64,000 nt of DNA from Nothopassalora personata (GCA_033816765.1 CM066288.1:4154001-4218000); one strand, 5' to 3'. Counted from the first letter of the stretch, positions 34,041 through 44,231 are shown. The notes: generated by a model not told the origin, from the sequence alone. Translations and numbers: made by a program.

Positions 34041-34925
34041 ATGCCAGGCCACGGCTCCTCGCCGCCCGGGATGGAAAAGTCACCTCTCAACAGGCTACCA
34101 ATTGAGTTGAGGAACATCATCGCTGAATACAGTCTCTACTAGGAGCATCCGATCGAGGTCAAGCCGATTGCTGGACGCTGGACGAGAGCACGCTGCAAAC
34201 ATGAACAGAAGAAGGGTGCTGCCTCGTTGGCAACATTTCTGGCTTAGTGGGTGCTGGCACGCATTGCTCGTAGGCGGGAGCGATCGCCTGTTGCGCTACT
34301 TTTCACCTGCAAACAGCTTCACGAAGATTATGCACAGCTCTTCTATAGCATCAACACCTTCACGCTTCGCTGTGGACGCCACGGCATACGCAATACCATA
34401 GCCCTGTTTTTGAAAAGTGTGGGATGCTCTCACGCTACATCAGTCCGCCACATCGTCGCTGTGCGACATGCTGGGCCTTTCACCCTTCAGATCCGACGCC
34501 AACTGCTTGTCAGCCGATGCGCTGACGAGTTCTGCATTTTATTGTGTGGAACGCTTGTTGAGGCACCAGTCGCAACGTCCCTCTTCAGTGATGACCGACG
34601 TAAGGGATCTTTCGAAGTCGAATTCAGGATGCATGTTGCAGCCGGCGGGAAGGCCACAGTTTGGGTGCGTGTGCAACTGACTAAGTTGTTAAATCGAGTG
34701 TACTATCAGTACAAAGACGTGCGCATCCAGGCACGAAAAAGGAAACAACTAAATGCGGCTATGCGGCAGTTCACGAATGAGCTTGAAGCTATTGCCAGAG
34801 TGTGGTGTAAGACATATTCATACTGTCTGATATGCTATGGACTATTCAAAAATGCGGAGGAGACCCATTCTTGTCCTAGACTACAGCGGCGTCTGGACTC
34901 TCTCAAAGTCTCCTGGAGCGTTTGA
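34041..34925 (+). pseudogene. F-box/2EXR-like pseudogene with two TAG codons
   Basis: One frame of 294 codons from ATG 34041 to the stop at 34925 stays in register but is interrupted by TAG at 34140-34142 and 34245-34247. Family blocks lie in that same frame: PLNRLPIELRNIIAEYSLY before the first stop, EHPIEVKPIAGRW between the stops, and LLFTCKQLHEDYAQLFYSIN after them. The C-terminal part carries basic helices and a Cys pair (YCLICYGLF). Both stops could come from single transitions (CAG or TGG to TAG) with no indel, which suggests RIP-like or drift inactivation. A 224-residue downstream frame begins at GTG, so a shorter product is unlikely. It is related in layout to the intact gene at 21429. 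Confidence 0.7.
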
Positions 34926-35605
34926 ACATGCATAGCGAGCAGGGATAATTGTCGGAGTCTAAGAGAAAACAAGCTTTGGAGTAGGTCGCTGTCTCTCGAC
35001 CGTCGATCACTACGCAAGGCCCGCTAGCTTCGAATGTTGGGTTCTGGATCTTGCAATCTCGGAACTTGGAGTTTTCTGTCCCTTCGCTTGGGTTATGTTG
35101 ACGCAAAAGCTTCCTGACACAGACCACGAAGGGCCTACATGTCGGTATAAGCTGCAGCGAATCTGTCAGCAGGCATTGCACCAATTTTGGAGTAACCTCA
35201 AAATGCAACACCTTAGACGGGGTAGTCTCTACATGGCATAGGCAGCCAGTCAGCGACTTAAGCTGGGGTCGATCCGCAGGCTTTGGGTCCGCTTAAGAAC
35301 AACTACGGCAGTGCGCTTTCTGAAGGCGATGCCTCTCAAATCCAAGCGAGGTGTGGTTGTATTGTTAAAGGCGGCCTACGGAAGAGAGATGCCGGATAGC
35401 TCGTCATTTGGTGGCTTGCACGAGGTGCACCCCTCGATCCTTCGCATTTCAGCTTATAGGGTGCCCACGCTGCTGAACAAATCGGAGCCGTTCTTTTGAA
35501 CGGGGCTTGTGCAAAGCTTGGCCAAAGTCTCGATCACTCGTTTTCATCGTGGTGGAGTCTCTCTCGAATCCGTACGCATCACGAACGACACACAGGACCC
35601 GGAAG
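34926..35605. other. Intergenic, no gene seen
   Basis: Short frames on both strands (34903-35211 minus, 35311-35499 plus) have no recognisable feature. Confidence 0.4.
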
Positions 35606-35860
35606 ATGGGTGCAGCAGCATGGGCAACCCCAGTCGGCGTGCTCGCAGGACTTGCGGTAGCAATGTTCATTTTCATCTGGTGGTGGTTTCCACGTCACTG
35701 TCGAAAGGGTATTCAAGACGATATGGATAGAGTCGACGAAGCGAAGAGGCAGCGCGAGCTTGCTGCAGCAGAGGCACAAGCGCGAGGCGAGCACATCGAT
35801 CTCGAAGCTCAAGTTAAGCAAGTACCGAGAGCATACATCGCGCCGGTTACAGCTTATTAA
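35606..35860 (+). CDS. Small single-pass membrane protein, hypothetical
   Basis: From the ATG at 35606 the frame gives 84 residues. A hydrophobic segment (ATPVGVLAGLAVAMFIFIWW) is followed by basic and amphipathic helix sequence (RHCRKGIQDDMDRVDEAKRQ) and a short polar tail. This is a coherent membrane-protein layout (membrane span, basic stop-transfer, helix), which favours a real gene, but I know no family for it. The frame is open 33 codons upstream without ATG, so an upstream exon is possible. It lies in the gene-poor block, 1.1 kb left of the transposon. Confidence 0.4.
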   Translation: MGAAAWATPVGVLAGLAVAMFIFIWWWFPRHCRKGIQDDMDRVDEAKRQRELAAAEAQARGEHIDLEAQVKQVPRAYIAPVTAY

Positions 35861-36978
35861 GGAAAGAGCACGACCATTCGCGGCTACAGGATATAATCCC
35901 TCGTCGAGCGGATACTGGTATCTGGTCACCGTGCTCACACCCGGCAACAGTGTTGAACTGCCGAACCCATCTGTCCAATTCTGCAATGAGCCCCCCAAGT
36001 CACGTCTTTCAGGGCAGCCAGTCGTTCTCCTCTGACACTGCCTAGTTGCGTCTCGAGATGAACGGGCCCCGGCGATCATCAACACAAAGTTGAAAGAGGT
36101 AGCTGCCCTTAGCTTGACGGAACGCTCCCTTACGCCCGCAATTACTGGCTTCGATCTTCTGCAACGCCTCTAGCGACAAGCAAGATCCCGAAAATGCTGA
36201 ATCTTCGCCTATGTGAATCGATAGAAGGGTTAGCAGCTCTTGAAGGTACGACATCCGTGGCTAGGGACTGCTTTTTCTACGACGAAGGAACTGCTAGCAA
36301 ATGCACTCGACATCGAGGTTGCCATCGATTAAGTCTGAGCCGCTTGATACGCAGTACACGAACGACCTTCAAAGCTGATCAAAGATCTAATGGTCGCGTT
36401 GGATCGAGAAGCTCATTTTAGGATCATAATGGATATGGGTTGTAATGCGTGAACCCTTTAGACGACGATATAACTGCACCTGGTAGCATGATTAATAAAG
36501 AAGACGATGACAACTCTCATTAACCCCCGCGGTTCATTCGTCGATCAGTGCCTTCCTTCCCGGTAATTCTCAACTGTCAACCTAGCGATTCATCGACGGT
36601 GCCTTAGTTTGCAGTGCCGCTATAATTTCACACGTCACAGGTTTGAGACTGTGCCGCATTCTTGAACCGTCGTTACGGAAGGCACTTCTACACTTCGTGT
36701 GCCTTGCAGTGGCCTGACCGCCGCTTGACTCGCGCTCTTGAACCTTGCAGTGACGGGTGTCATGTCATCGATGGATGCGGCTCAACTCTAACGTCGCCGC
36801 CTGCTCATTAGTGGCGGTTTAATACATTTTCTATCGACGTTCGTGACCAACACGACCGACATCATAATAGAAGAACACTGTTGCAAATCCCAAAGCTGAC
36901 ACAACATGCTAATCAGGAGCCTGCCTAGACCAGGATCCCCAGCCCCATCTTTCGTAGTATCGTTTTAGACAAACAGCG
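35861..36978. other. Gene-poor stretch left of the transposon
   Basis: About 1.1 kb without a supported gene; ORFs here are short and featureless. Confidence 0.5.
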
Positions 36979-36980
36979 TA

Positions 36981-37050
36981 ACGTGCTTCACCACCGAGCG
37001 GGCCACACCACCGAGCGGGCCACTTTTGCCAAGAACTGTACCACTTCCAC
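36981..37050 (+). repeat. Left 70-bp TIR with internal tandem repeat
   Basis: It begins ACGTGCTTCACC and contains two adjacent 17-bp copies of ACCACCGAGCGGGCCAC, likely paired transposase binding sites. It is identical in reverse complement to 38777-38846. Confidence 0.97.
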
Positions 37051-37060
37051 AGATACAGCT

Positions 37061-38728
37061 ATGCAACCACCATTACAGCGTGTATTGTCTTCAAACGAGG
37101 CCAAACTGACCTTAGCTGTCCAGGCCACGAAACGCGACGCGACAATCACGAATCGACTTGCTGCAAAGGTATACGACGCGTCTCGAACCACACTAGGGTA
37201 TCGATTGAATGGACGACCTCCTCGGGGTGACTGCGAGCCCAATTCGAAGAAGCTTACAGAGCTAGAAGAGAGGGTGATACTTGAGTACATACTCGAGCTG
37301 GATCTTAGAGGTTTCCCGCCATCAAAGGCTAGCGTACGAGCAATGGCCGATTCATTGCTACAAGAGAAGGGCCTCAAGCCCGCTGGTCTCAATTGGACAG
37401 ACAGGTTCATTGGGCGGCATCGTGAGCTAAAGGTTCGCATGACACGTGGATACGATCGTCAGCGAGCCCTAATGGAAGATCCAGACGTTATCGAGAAGTG
37501 GTTCTTGCTTGTGCGTAATATGAAGGAGAAGTATGGCATCCTCGACCAGGACACCTACAACTTTGACGAGACAGGGTTTATGATGGGTGTTATTACGTCG
37601 CAGAGCGTCGTTACGGGTTCAGAAAGGCGTGGTGGAAAGAGGAAGGTCGTCCAACAGGGCAACAGAGAATGGGCAACAGTGATTGAGACCATCTGTGCAG
37701 ACGGAACAGCGCTCCCACCCTACGTCATCCTTGCAGGCAAACAGCACATCAGTACCTGGTACCAAGACGGCAACTTGGGTCCAGACTGGACAATCGGGCT
37801 AACAGAGAACGGCTGGACCAACAATGAGTTCGGTATACGGTGGCTGGAGCATTTCCAGAAGCATACTGTAGCTCGTACGACTGGGGCATGGAGACTGCTC
37901 ATTATCGATGGCCACGAGAGCCACAACTCGAAGGCATTCCAGAATCTGTGCAAGGAATACAAGATCTTGGCCCTATGTATGCCATCGCACGCCTCGCACT
38001 TACTCCAGCCATTGGATGTGGGTTGCTATTCGCCTTTGAAGAAGGCATACGGTGCTCAGCTCTCGGGCTTGGCACGCCAGCGCATCACTCATATCGACAA
38101 AGTAGAGTTCCTACGCGCCTTCCGGGCTGCCCATGACGCTGTATTTAGACAGGAGAACATCCTATCGAGCTTCAGAGGCGCTGGTTTGGTTCCATTCAAT
38201 CCACAGGCAGTGATAGACAAGCTTGATGTTAAGCTACGTACGCCAACGCCTCCAGCTCCGGACTCTACCCCTTGGGAGTCGAAGACACCACGAACTGCAA
38301 AAGAATTCGACTCTCAATCGACACTAGTAACGAACAAAATGCGTGCCCGGGCAGGTTCATCGCCAAACTCGTTACAGGAAGGGGTGCATCAGCTTGTGAA
38401 AGGGAGTAGAGAGATAGCGCATCAGATGGCTCTTATGCGAAGCGAGATCAGTGAGCTACGCAAGTCTAACGAGGCCCTTACACAGCGGAAAGCACGAAAG
38501 CGCAAGTATATTCAGTCTAGAGGGTCTCTAACCTTCGATGAGGCGTCGCAATTGATACCTCCAGAGGATACTAGGAGGCAGGAAGTAAGTAGAGAGTCGC
38601 TAGATGGTGTTCGGCCAGCACCAAGGCTACGACGCTGCAAGCGATGTGGCGAGTCGGGGCATAACGTACGCACCTGTCAAGTAGACTTGCTAGATAGCGA
38701 AGAATCTGAAGAGGAATTGTCCTCCTAG
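37061..38728 (+). CDS. Pogo/Fot1-like DDE transposase with zinc knuckle
   Basis: From the first ATG (MQPPLQRVLSSNEAK), 10 bp inside the left TIR, the frame gives 555 residues; the longer frame starts with GTG inside the TIR. An N-terminal helix-turn-helix and CENP-B/Tc5-type DNA-binding region (TITNRLAAKVYDASRTTLGY, then WTDRFIGRHRELKVRMTRGY) precedes the catalytic domain. Catalytic acids: Asp169 in YNFDETGF, Asp283 in LLIIDGHESH, Asp319 in HLLQPLDVG, the DDD arrangement of fungal pogo elements. The C-terminus has a basic helix and a CCHC knuckle, CKRCGESGHNVRTC, then an acidic end. All key residues are present, so the enzyme looks functional; it would cut and paste this element at TA sites. 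Confidence 0.95.
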   Translation: MQPPLQRVLSSNEAKLTLAVQATKRDATITNRLAAKVYDASRTTLGYRLNGRPPRGDCEPNSKKLTELEERVILEYILELDLRGFPPSKASVRAMADSLLQEKGLKPAGLNWTDRFIGRHRELKVRMTRGYDRQRALMEDPDVIEKWFLLVRNMKEKYGILDQDTYNFDETGFMMGVITSQSVVTGSERRGGKRKVVQQGNREWATVIETICADGTALPPYVILAGKQHISTWYQDGNLGPDWTIGLTENGWTNNEFGIRWLEHFQKHTVARTTGAWRLLIIDGHESHNSKAFQNLCKEYKILALCMPSHASHLLQPLDVGCYSPLKKAYGAQLSGLARQRITHIDKVEFLRAFRAAHDAVFRQENILSSFRGAGLVPFNPQAVIDKLDVKLRTPTPPAPDSTPWESKTPRTAKEFDSQSTLVTNKMRARAGSSPNSLQEGVHQLVKGSREIAHQMALMRSEISELRKSNEALTQRKARKRKYIQSRGSLTFDEASQLIPPEDTRRQEVSRESLDGVRPAPRLRRCKRCGESGHNVRTCQVDLLDSEESEEELSS

Positions 38729-38776
38729 TAACGATTCTGTAGGATGTCGTCGTGTTAAGATACCGTCGCAATCAAA

Positions 38777-38846
38777 GTGGAAGTGGTACAGTTCTTGGCA
38801 AAAGTGGCCCGCTCGGTGGTGTGGCCCGCTCGGTGGTGAAGCACGT
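38777..38846 (-). repeat. Right 70-bp TIR
   Basis: Perfect inverted copy of 36981-37050, ending GAAGCACGT just before the TA target site. Confidence 0.97.
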
Positions 38847-38934
38847 TAGTTAGAATACAAAGCATGTTGAATACATCTACACCCGTCTACCGCTACTATA
38901 TCACAGTTCCCAAACCCCTCCTGACCTAATGAGC

Positions 38935-39408
38935 CTACTCCACACCTTCTTGCACGAAGATTTTGTAGAACGTATCCGGCGACTGAGTGCACACCTTGAG
39001 TTGGGTAGTGTTGCTTTTAGCAGAGCAGGGCGGGTTCACGCGCGTGCTGCCTCCTACGCGCACCTTATGGTTAATCTCCTCGTACAAATAGAGCTGACCA
39101 GCGTCGGTGGTGTTCGATGGAACGTATCTGAAACTGTAGGTGACGCTCGTGATGTCGTCGGCGGGCGCATAGCAATTGTAGAGGTAGTCGGTTTTGAAGT
39201 TGTCCGGAGGTTTACCCGTCCATTGGTCGTGAGGGGAGCACTTGTCGTCGACGATACCATTAGCCTCGGAAATAGTGAAGGTCACGTTACTAATGTTTGT
39301 ATTGTCGTATTTGTGAATGGTTAGGCCTTGAATGTAAAAGGTGTAGTCGTAGTAGCCGGCGAGGGCGGTAGTGGAGAGGGCTGTGGCGGCGGCGAGTATA
39401 ATCTTCAT
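38935..39408 (-). CDS. AltA1-like (AA1-like) secreted protein, effector candidate
   Basis: A single exon of 157 residues with an ATG start. MKIILAAATALSTTALAG is a good signal peptide. The mature protein is beta-rich (YDYTFYIQGLTIHKYDNTNI, then VTFTISEANG). Its four Cys at 57, 79, 128 and 140 match the two-disulfide pattern of the AltA1 beta-barrel family, with a short spacing within the last pair. AltA1-like proteins are abundant secreted proteins of Dothideomycetes that include spore allergens and host-interacting effectors; whether this one acts on a host cannot be told from sequence. The stop codon is only 88 bp from the right TIR of the intact transposon. Family assignment rests on fold pattern and Cys spacing, not on strong identity. 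Confidence 0.65.
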   Translation of the reverse strand: MKIILAAATALSTTALAGYYDYTFYIQGLTIHKYDNTNISNVTFTISEANGIVDDKCSPHDQWTGKPPDNFKTDYLYNCYAPADDITSVTYSFRYVPSNTTDAGQLYLYEEINHKVRVGGSTRVNPPCSAKSNTTQLKVCTQSPDTFYKIFVQEGVE

Positions 39409-39448
39409 TGTAATAGTTGGTTTAGTTGGTTGTTTTGATTAGGAGTTG

Positions 39449-39531
39449 TGTAGTGCAGGTACGTGATGTATAATCTTCGAGGGTGATCAGTAGTAGTGTA
39501 GTGTAGGTATATAATGCACAATCTTCGAGGG
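39449..39531 (+). repeat. Two 35-bp direct repeats, transition-only divergence
   Basis: Copies at 39449-39483 and 39497-39531 (period 48 bp) end in ATCTTCGAGGG. About six positions differ and every difference is C/T or G/A. They sit upstream of the AltA1-like start codon, in its likely promoter. Confidence 0.8.
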
Positions 39532-41460
39532 AATAATACCTCTACTCATATTCTGCATTTTATGCCTACTACTTTAGCGATACGGCCTAGGTTTTGCTCG
39601 TGTCTCACCCTTCGGTGCAACAGCTACAGTTTAGCAATCAATTTAGCCATAGTCCTAAAATACTGCTCGTATGTCGTAGTAGGGCAGCTGTTAATAGCAC
39701 AGCCCTTCGTAAAAACAGTAAAAACGCGCTCTTTTATACCAAATATTGTCGTAGGTAGACCTACATTGATTTCCGTAATCTCCGCTCGGCATACAAGCTT
39801 GGCTGCTAACTAGAGATTCACTAAATCGCCATGGGTTATCTAGTGTTTACGCGCTAATATTACGTCGTCGTCCTAGGTGTTGTTTTGGTGCAAGGCTTTC
39901 GGAGGGGTGCCCTTCAGCTTCATGAGTAACGGTGTTGTAGTCGCAATTGTTACACAACAACCACTCGCTTAAATAACATGATTTTTAGATATATGTCTTC
40001 GCAATGTATACGGACACCGTTCCCGATGCTATATATGTGATACAGTCGTTGTGTTGGGGTGTTGTTAATGACTTTGTGAATTGAGAAACATCTAAGGTGA
40101 AAGCTCGCGGGAGCCGAAGTTCGCCCGATAATCCCGAAGCTAAATTCGGGCATTATATGCAAGGCAGCTGCAACGCAAAGTGTTTTGGAGCGACGACACT
40201 ACGCCACAACGACACGACCGAATTGTACCAAACTTACTAGATCGCGAGATATAGGTGAGAAGGTAAGGTGTTGCAGGCGTAAAGTTGGCGACGGTGAGGT
40301 GCAAAATAGACACGCGACGCGTCCCGCTAAGCACGCTTGTTTTGGTGGGTAATCGACCTATAATTGGGACAATATACTAATCTATTAATAATAGTACCTG
40401 CCACATAGCAGCGATCTACCTGCCGCATAGTTCTTGCTAAACATTTCGCGCATTAATAGCTATAAATAAGTCGTAGTCGAGCGTTCGACCATCGCGCGCC
40501 CTACGAATATAGTAGTTGAGTACCACTTGTAGACTTTAATGTTAAAGTACGAATCTAGCCCTACCGCAATTTGGTAAGGAAATCCATTTTCACTATATCT
40601 ACGAAGGGCTGTAATGGCTATATAACGATGGCCGACGATCAAGTCGTCGCGCCGCTACCCTCGTGCATTAGGGCCATGCACGGCTTAGGCTACCTTAAGA
40701 ATCAGTACTGTACAATTAGGGCATAGTGAATACATCCCCCATTCCTCCGCTTTACCTTTTTTGTTCCTCCTATATCGGGTTTAATTTCCTATATACACGC
40801 GTCTATATATTTACGGGACGTAGCATAACTAATTATAAGAAGGGAGCGGCGTAGGCCCTCTACAACCAAGGGCGGCTACACAAGGTAGTATACGCTTAGA
40901 AGTGAATACCTCCTGCTTAACTAGGAGTAGACACAACACAGGGGATGTAAAAACCGGGCTTCGCGCCAGCGCAGACTCCCGTTAGTGCGCACTAACAAGC
41001 TGGCCAGTTGTCAAACGTCAATGATGGTGTACCGTGCTGTCGGATGTCTCAGGCACATTAGCAAAGAGCTTTAGCGAGAGCAGGCAGGACCACGGGTGAC
41101 GCTTCGGCTATTTGAGCAGGCTCAAGCACGGCACGGAGCGGCCGAAGCTTTCGGCAAGCCGAGCTGAATTTCGGGAGTCGGGAGGATCTGGCGGGATGAA
41201 GGTCGGAGACAACTACTTGAGCATCTTTCGACTTTGGCAAGCTGTTGATGTATGATGGGTTTAACCAGCGCATACTGAAGCCTCATCTGTCTCAAACTAT
41301 CGCATGAGAGGTGCTTACGACGATGGAGCGGCGTTTGTGGGTCGAGTGGGATGCCTGATTCTGCCGGCTTCCCTATACAGTCGTCCCGAAACACGCGATG
41401 ACGTTGGTAGGGGCTGTTTGTCGGATATTGGTCAGTACAGTCTGGCATATACGACATATC
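39532..41460. other. AT-richer, gene-free stretch
   Basis: About 1.9 kb rich in TA dinucleotides and stop codons on both strands, visibly more AT-rich than flanking genes (for example 40370-40480). It looks like an old repeat decayed by C-to-T change, but no element family is recognisable. Confidence 0.5.
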
Positions 41461-41966
41461 TTAACAGGCGGACTGACCCGGTGCACAGAATGTGTCTTGC
41501 GGACAGCAAGCTCGACTGACTTCCGCTGCTAGCTGAGTGCAGCTGACGGCGCCAGGCTGGCCGCAAGCAGATTCCACATCAGAAAAACATCCTCCATCCT
41601 CAGTGCAGCACCATCTCAGATTCAAGAACTGGCTGCACCGAGGGAGATCCTGATTCGGATTGACACCTGCACCAAGGTCAGCGGTCTCCGAGTGACTTCG
41701 AACGGAGCACTTACAACACAATGTGGATCCTGGTGTGCATGTATTCGATACCCATCCTGTACCAAAGGCGATTGTGCAAGCGTCTTGTTGACGCTTGAAG
41801 ATTCCAGCTGTGTCGACGTAGCCAAAGGCCTGTCTGTCTGTTGGAAGATGTGGTGCAGATGTACCCGAGAATGTCCTGCTCCTGCGAGGTCCTGTATTGT
41901 CGCATTCATGGGCGTGTCGGCTGCCACGGTGCCAGCCGCAGCAAGCAGCACGATCAACAGAGCCAA
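41461..41966 (-). CDS. Putative secreted 14-Cys protein, N-terminus unresolved
   Basis: The Cys-rich body reads FKRQQDACTIAFGTGWVSNT into STLCC. It crosses a 48-nt intron (41667-41714; GTAAGT..GTGCAG) to VNPNQDLPRCSQFLNLRWCC and ends CCPQDTFCAPGQSAC with a stop at 41461. Fourteen Cys, including three CC pairs, suggest a disulfide-rich secreted domain. Upstream, a signal-peptide-like stretch (LALLIVLLAAAGTVAAD) ending near position 41915 is in another frame and lacks an ATG, so the start exon is unresolved: a second intron, an upstream exon or a frameshift would be needed. It may be a pseudogene. No named family is claimed. Confidence 0.4.
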
Positions 41967-43020
41967 AATCGTCAGGGCAGTGCCCGAAATGAGGACACAA
42001 GGACAGATGGGGTCCTGGCACAGTAACGAAATAAGAGAAGGGAATACAGGACTGGGGGCGTGGCAAATACTCTCAGGCTACTGTATGCCGTAACCGACTC
42101 GGTTCGTTGAATGCTGCTTCCACGACGCAGGCAGGAACAGATCCTCTTGCAGCTTTAAATGCGCGCTTCGAGGACTTGCAGGTGTGATGGTTTGGATGCC
42201 CGTGCCGCTAGCTGGCAATTCGACCGTCGAGGTTCTATTCCGCTCGGCATTATGTCGTAGGACAATGAACCCAGCAGATGCAGAAGTCAGTATTATGTTT
42301 ACTGCCTGCAGTCCATCTGTATTACCTGGAAACACAGTATTGGAGGCAAGCATCTGCTGGAGAATGTCTAGTTCACCTGTGATCGGCCTGCATGAGTGAG
42401 TGCAAGTTCTAATAATGCTGCGGCACAGAAAGCTCGAGCCTCGAGCGCCATATCGGCGCTACAATATCTGCGAACAATGCCTGCCCTTCCAAAGGTGCCA
42501 AGAAGTTGATCTCAGCCTTCGTCGGGAAATTTCGCCTTGTCCTTTTGCTACAGATTTGGCGTGGTCGGTATCGATTTTCGCTCGCCAGGCGGTATAGTTA
42601 CGTTGAATTGGAACTTCATGTGTCGAGAGTTGACACAAAGCAGGCTCACACGTCCAGGAACGACCGGTCAAGGCTCGCGGGCTGCGACACCAGCGATCGC
42701 GTGAGGTTCAGATCCGCCAAGATTTGTGTTCCCCACTGCTAATGTGCTAGCATCGGAATTCTTCAGGCCTGTGAAATGGACGAATCATATACATACATGT
42801 ACGATCAGTCCAAGCCCTATATATATTCCGTATCTGACGATCTCAGCCGCCGGGCCAATCGTGGCTCGAAGCGCTGGCGCTTCCGTTCTTGCCCCTTCAT
42901 CCGGGGGGTCGCCTGCAAGATGGCCTTATCAAAGATGTTCAAAGCACATCAGCTCAGCCTGATCTGGATCCTCCTTGCTCCATGAGAGCTCGCCGCTTGA
43001 AGTAATTCTTTGCTTTACAA
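41967..43020. other. Unresolved stretch, no gene called
   Basis: Several minus-strand protein-like stretches occur, such as 42078-42353 (NTDGLQAVNIILTSASAGF) with a possible GTAATA donor, but no complete model could be built. It may hold a decayed gene. Confidence 0.3.
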
Positions 43021-44231
43021 ATGTTCTCGAGTTCTTCATCGACAGCAGTGAATGTCATGCAAAGCTGGCCGTATCCCTTCGACAGGCAATCCCGACGTCT
43101 ACATTACTGGCTGCTTGTTCTATGCTTCTGCACCGGGTGCGTGCTCACCAAACTACTGGTTGACAAATTGACAAACTCGTCACTTCTGGAAGTGGAATCT
43201 CTCCATCGAGGACACGCAGAACAGACGAGCAGGCCTCAAGCTCCTGCTGTAGGCGTAGTGGTGGCGAGTCAACGGGGCGATGATACATCTTGGGTGAAGT
43301 TGTTCTCAGGCTGGCTCAAAGCAGTCTATGTGACAGACGATCCTGCTGCAAACTTGACAGTGCCGGTCAACAAAGGCCGTGAGGGCATGGTGTATTTGAC
43401 GTGAGTAGTCTACAGGACTCGCTTTCTTTGTAATCGTATCTAATGCCTTGCAGATACATCATTGACAACTACGATAATTTACCAGATTCGATCATATTTT
43501 CACATTCGAATCGGTACCAATGGCATAATGACGACCCTTTCTACGATGGTCAAGCGGTGTTCGAAAGGCTTAACTTTTCTTATGTCCAATCGGAAGGATA
43601 TGTGAACCTCCGATGCGCTTGGATCTTAGGATGTCCAATAGAGATACGGCCACTGGTGGAAGCCGAAGCTCCATATCCTGCCTCCGACCCACATTCCAAA
43701 GAAGCACGAGCGGGATCATTTTATAAAGAAGCTTTCGAGGAACTCTTCCCCAATGTGACTGTTCCCGAACAAATTGGTCTGTCATGCTGCGCTCAATTCG
43801 CGGTTACAGCGGAGAGAATTAGAGGGCGCCCGAAGAGCGACTACGAGCGCTAGCGACAGTGGTTGATACGGACGCCTTTGGTAGACCATCTAAGTGGTCG
43901 AATTTTGGAGTATTCATGGCATAGTAAGTCAGGCAAGTCTGCATTTTCGATGGACGAGAACTGATCTTGAATAGTCATTTTTGGCAGAGACGCAGTGTTC
44001 TGTCCCGTGGCAAGTGAGTGCTACTGTAACCTGTTCGGGCTTTGTCGGCTCGAATGCGAAGAGGAAGGCGCATGTTACGCGGCGTACACTTTACCGCCCT
44101 ATACGGTGCTTCCAGACAGGTGGCCCGAGCTGGACTGGGACGGCCGTTGGCGCAATACCACGCAGATGCGGCTTCAATTCGAAGAGGAAAGTATGCAAGC
44201 CAGGCCACGTCCCCATCCATCGCGAGGTTGA
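43021..44231 (+). pseudogene. DUF3431 type II membrane protein with one in-frame TAG
   Basis: Exons 43021-43400, 43454-43923 and 43975-44231 splice in frame (53- and 51-nt introns, GTGAGT and GTAAGT donors) to 368 codons. An N-terminal anchor (YWLLVLCFCTGCVLTKLLV) precedes the DUF3431 domain: VGVVVASQRGDDTSWVKLFS; YIIDNYDNLPDSIIFSHSNR with WH following; LSCCAQFAVTAERIRGRPKS; and, beyond the stop, RQWLIRTPLVDHLSGRILEY and IIFGRDAVFCPVASECYCN. TAG at 43851-43853 falls between DYER and RQWL, and everything downstream, including the second intron, stays intact. The family is fungal, Golgi-like and probably glycosyltransferase-related, with unknown substrate. It is either a recent nonsense allele, a readthrough case or a sequence error. 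Confidence 0.75.

Larger units (their letters stand above)
36981..38846 (+). mobile_element. Complete Fot1/pogo-type DNA transposon
   Basis: The element is 1866 bp. Its two 70-bp ends are perfect inverted repeats, checked base by base, and TA lies directly outside both ends (36979-36980 and 38847-38848), the target duplication expected for Tc1/mariner-superfamily elements. It encodes one uninterrupted transposase on the plus strand. Perfect ends plus an open frame suggest recent insertion and little or no RIP on this copy, in contrast to the broken genes around it. Confidence 0.95.
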
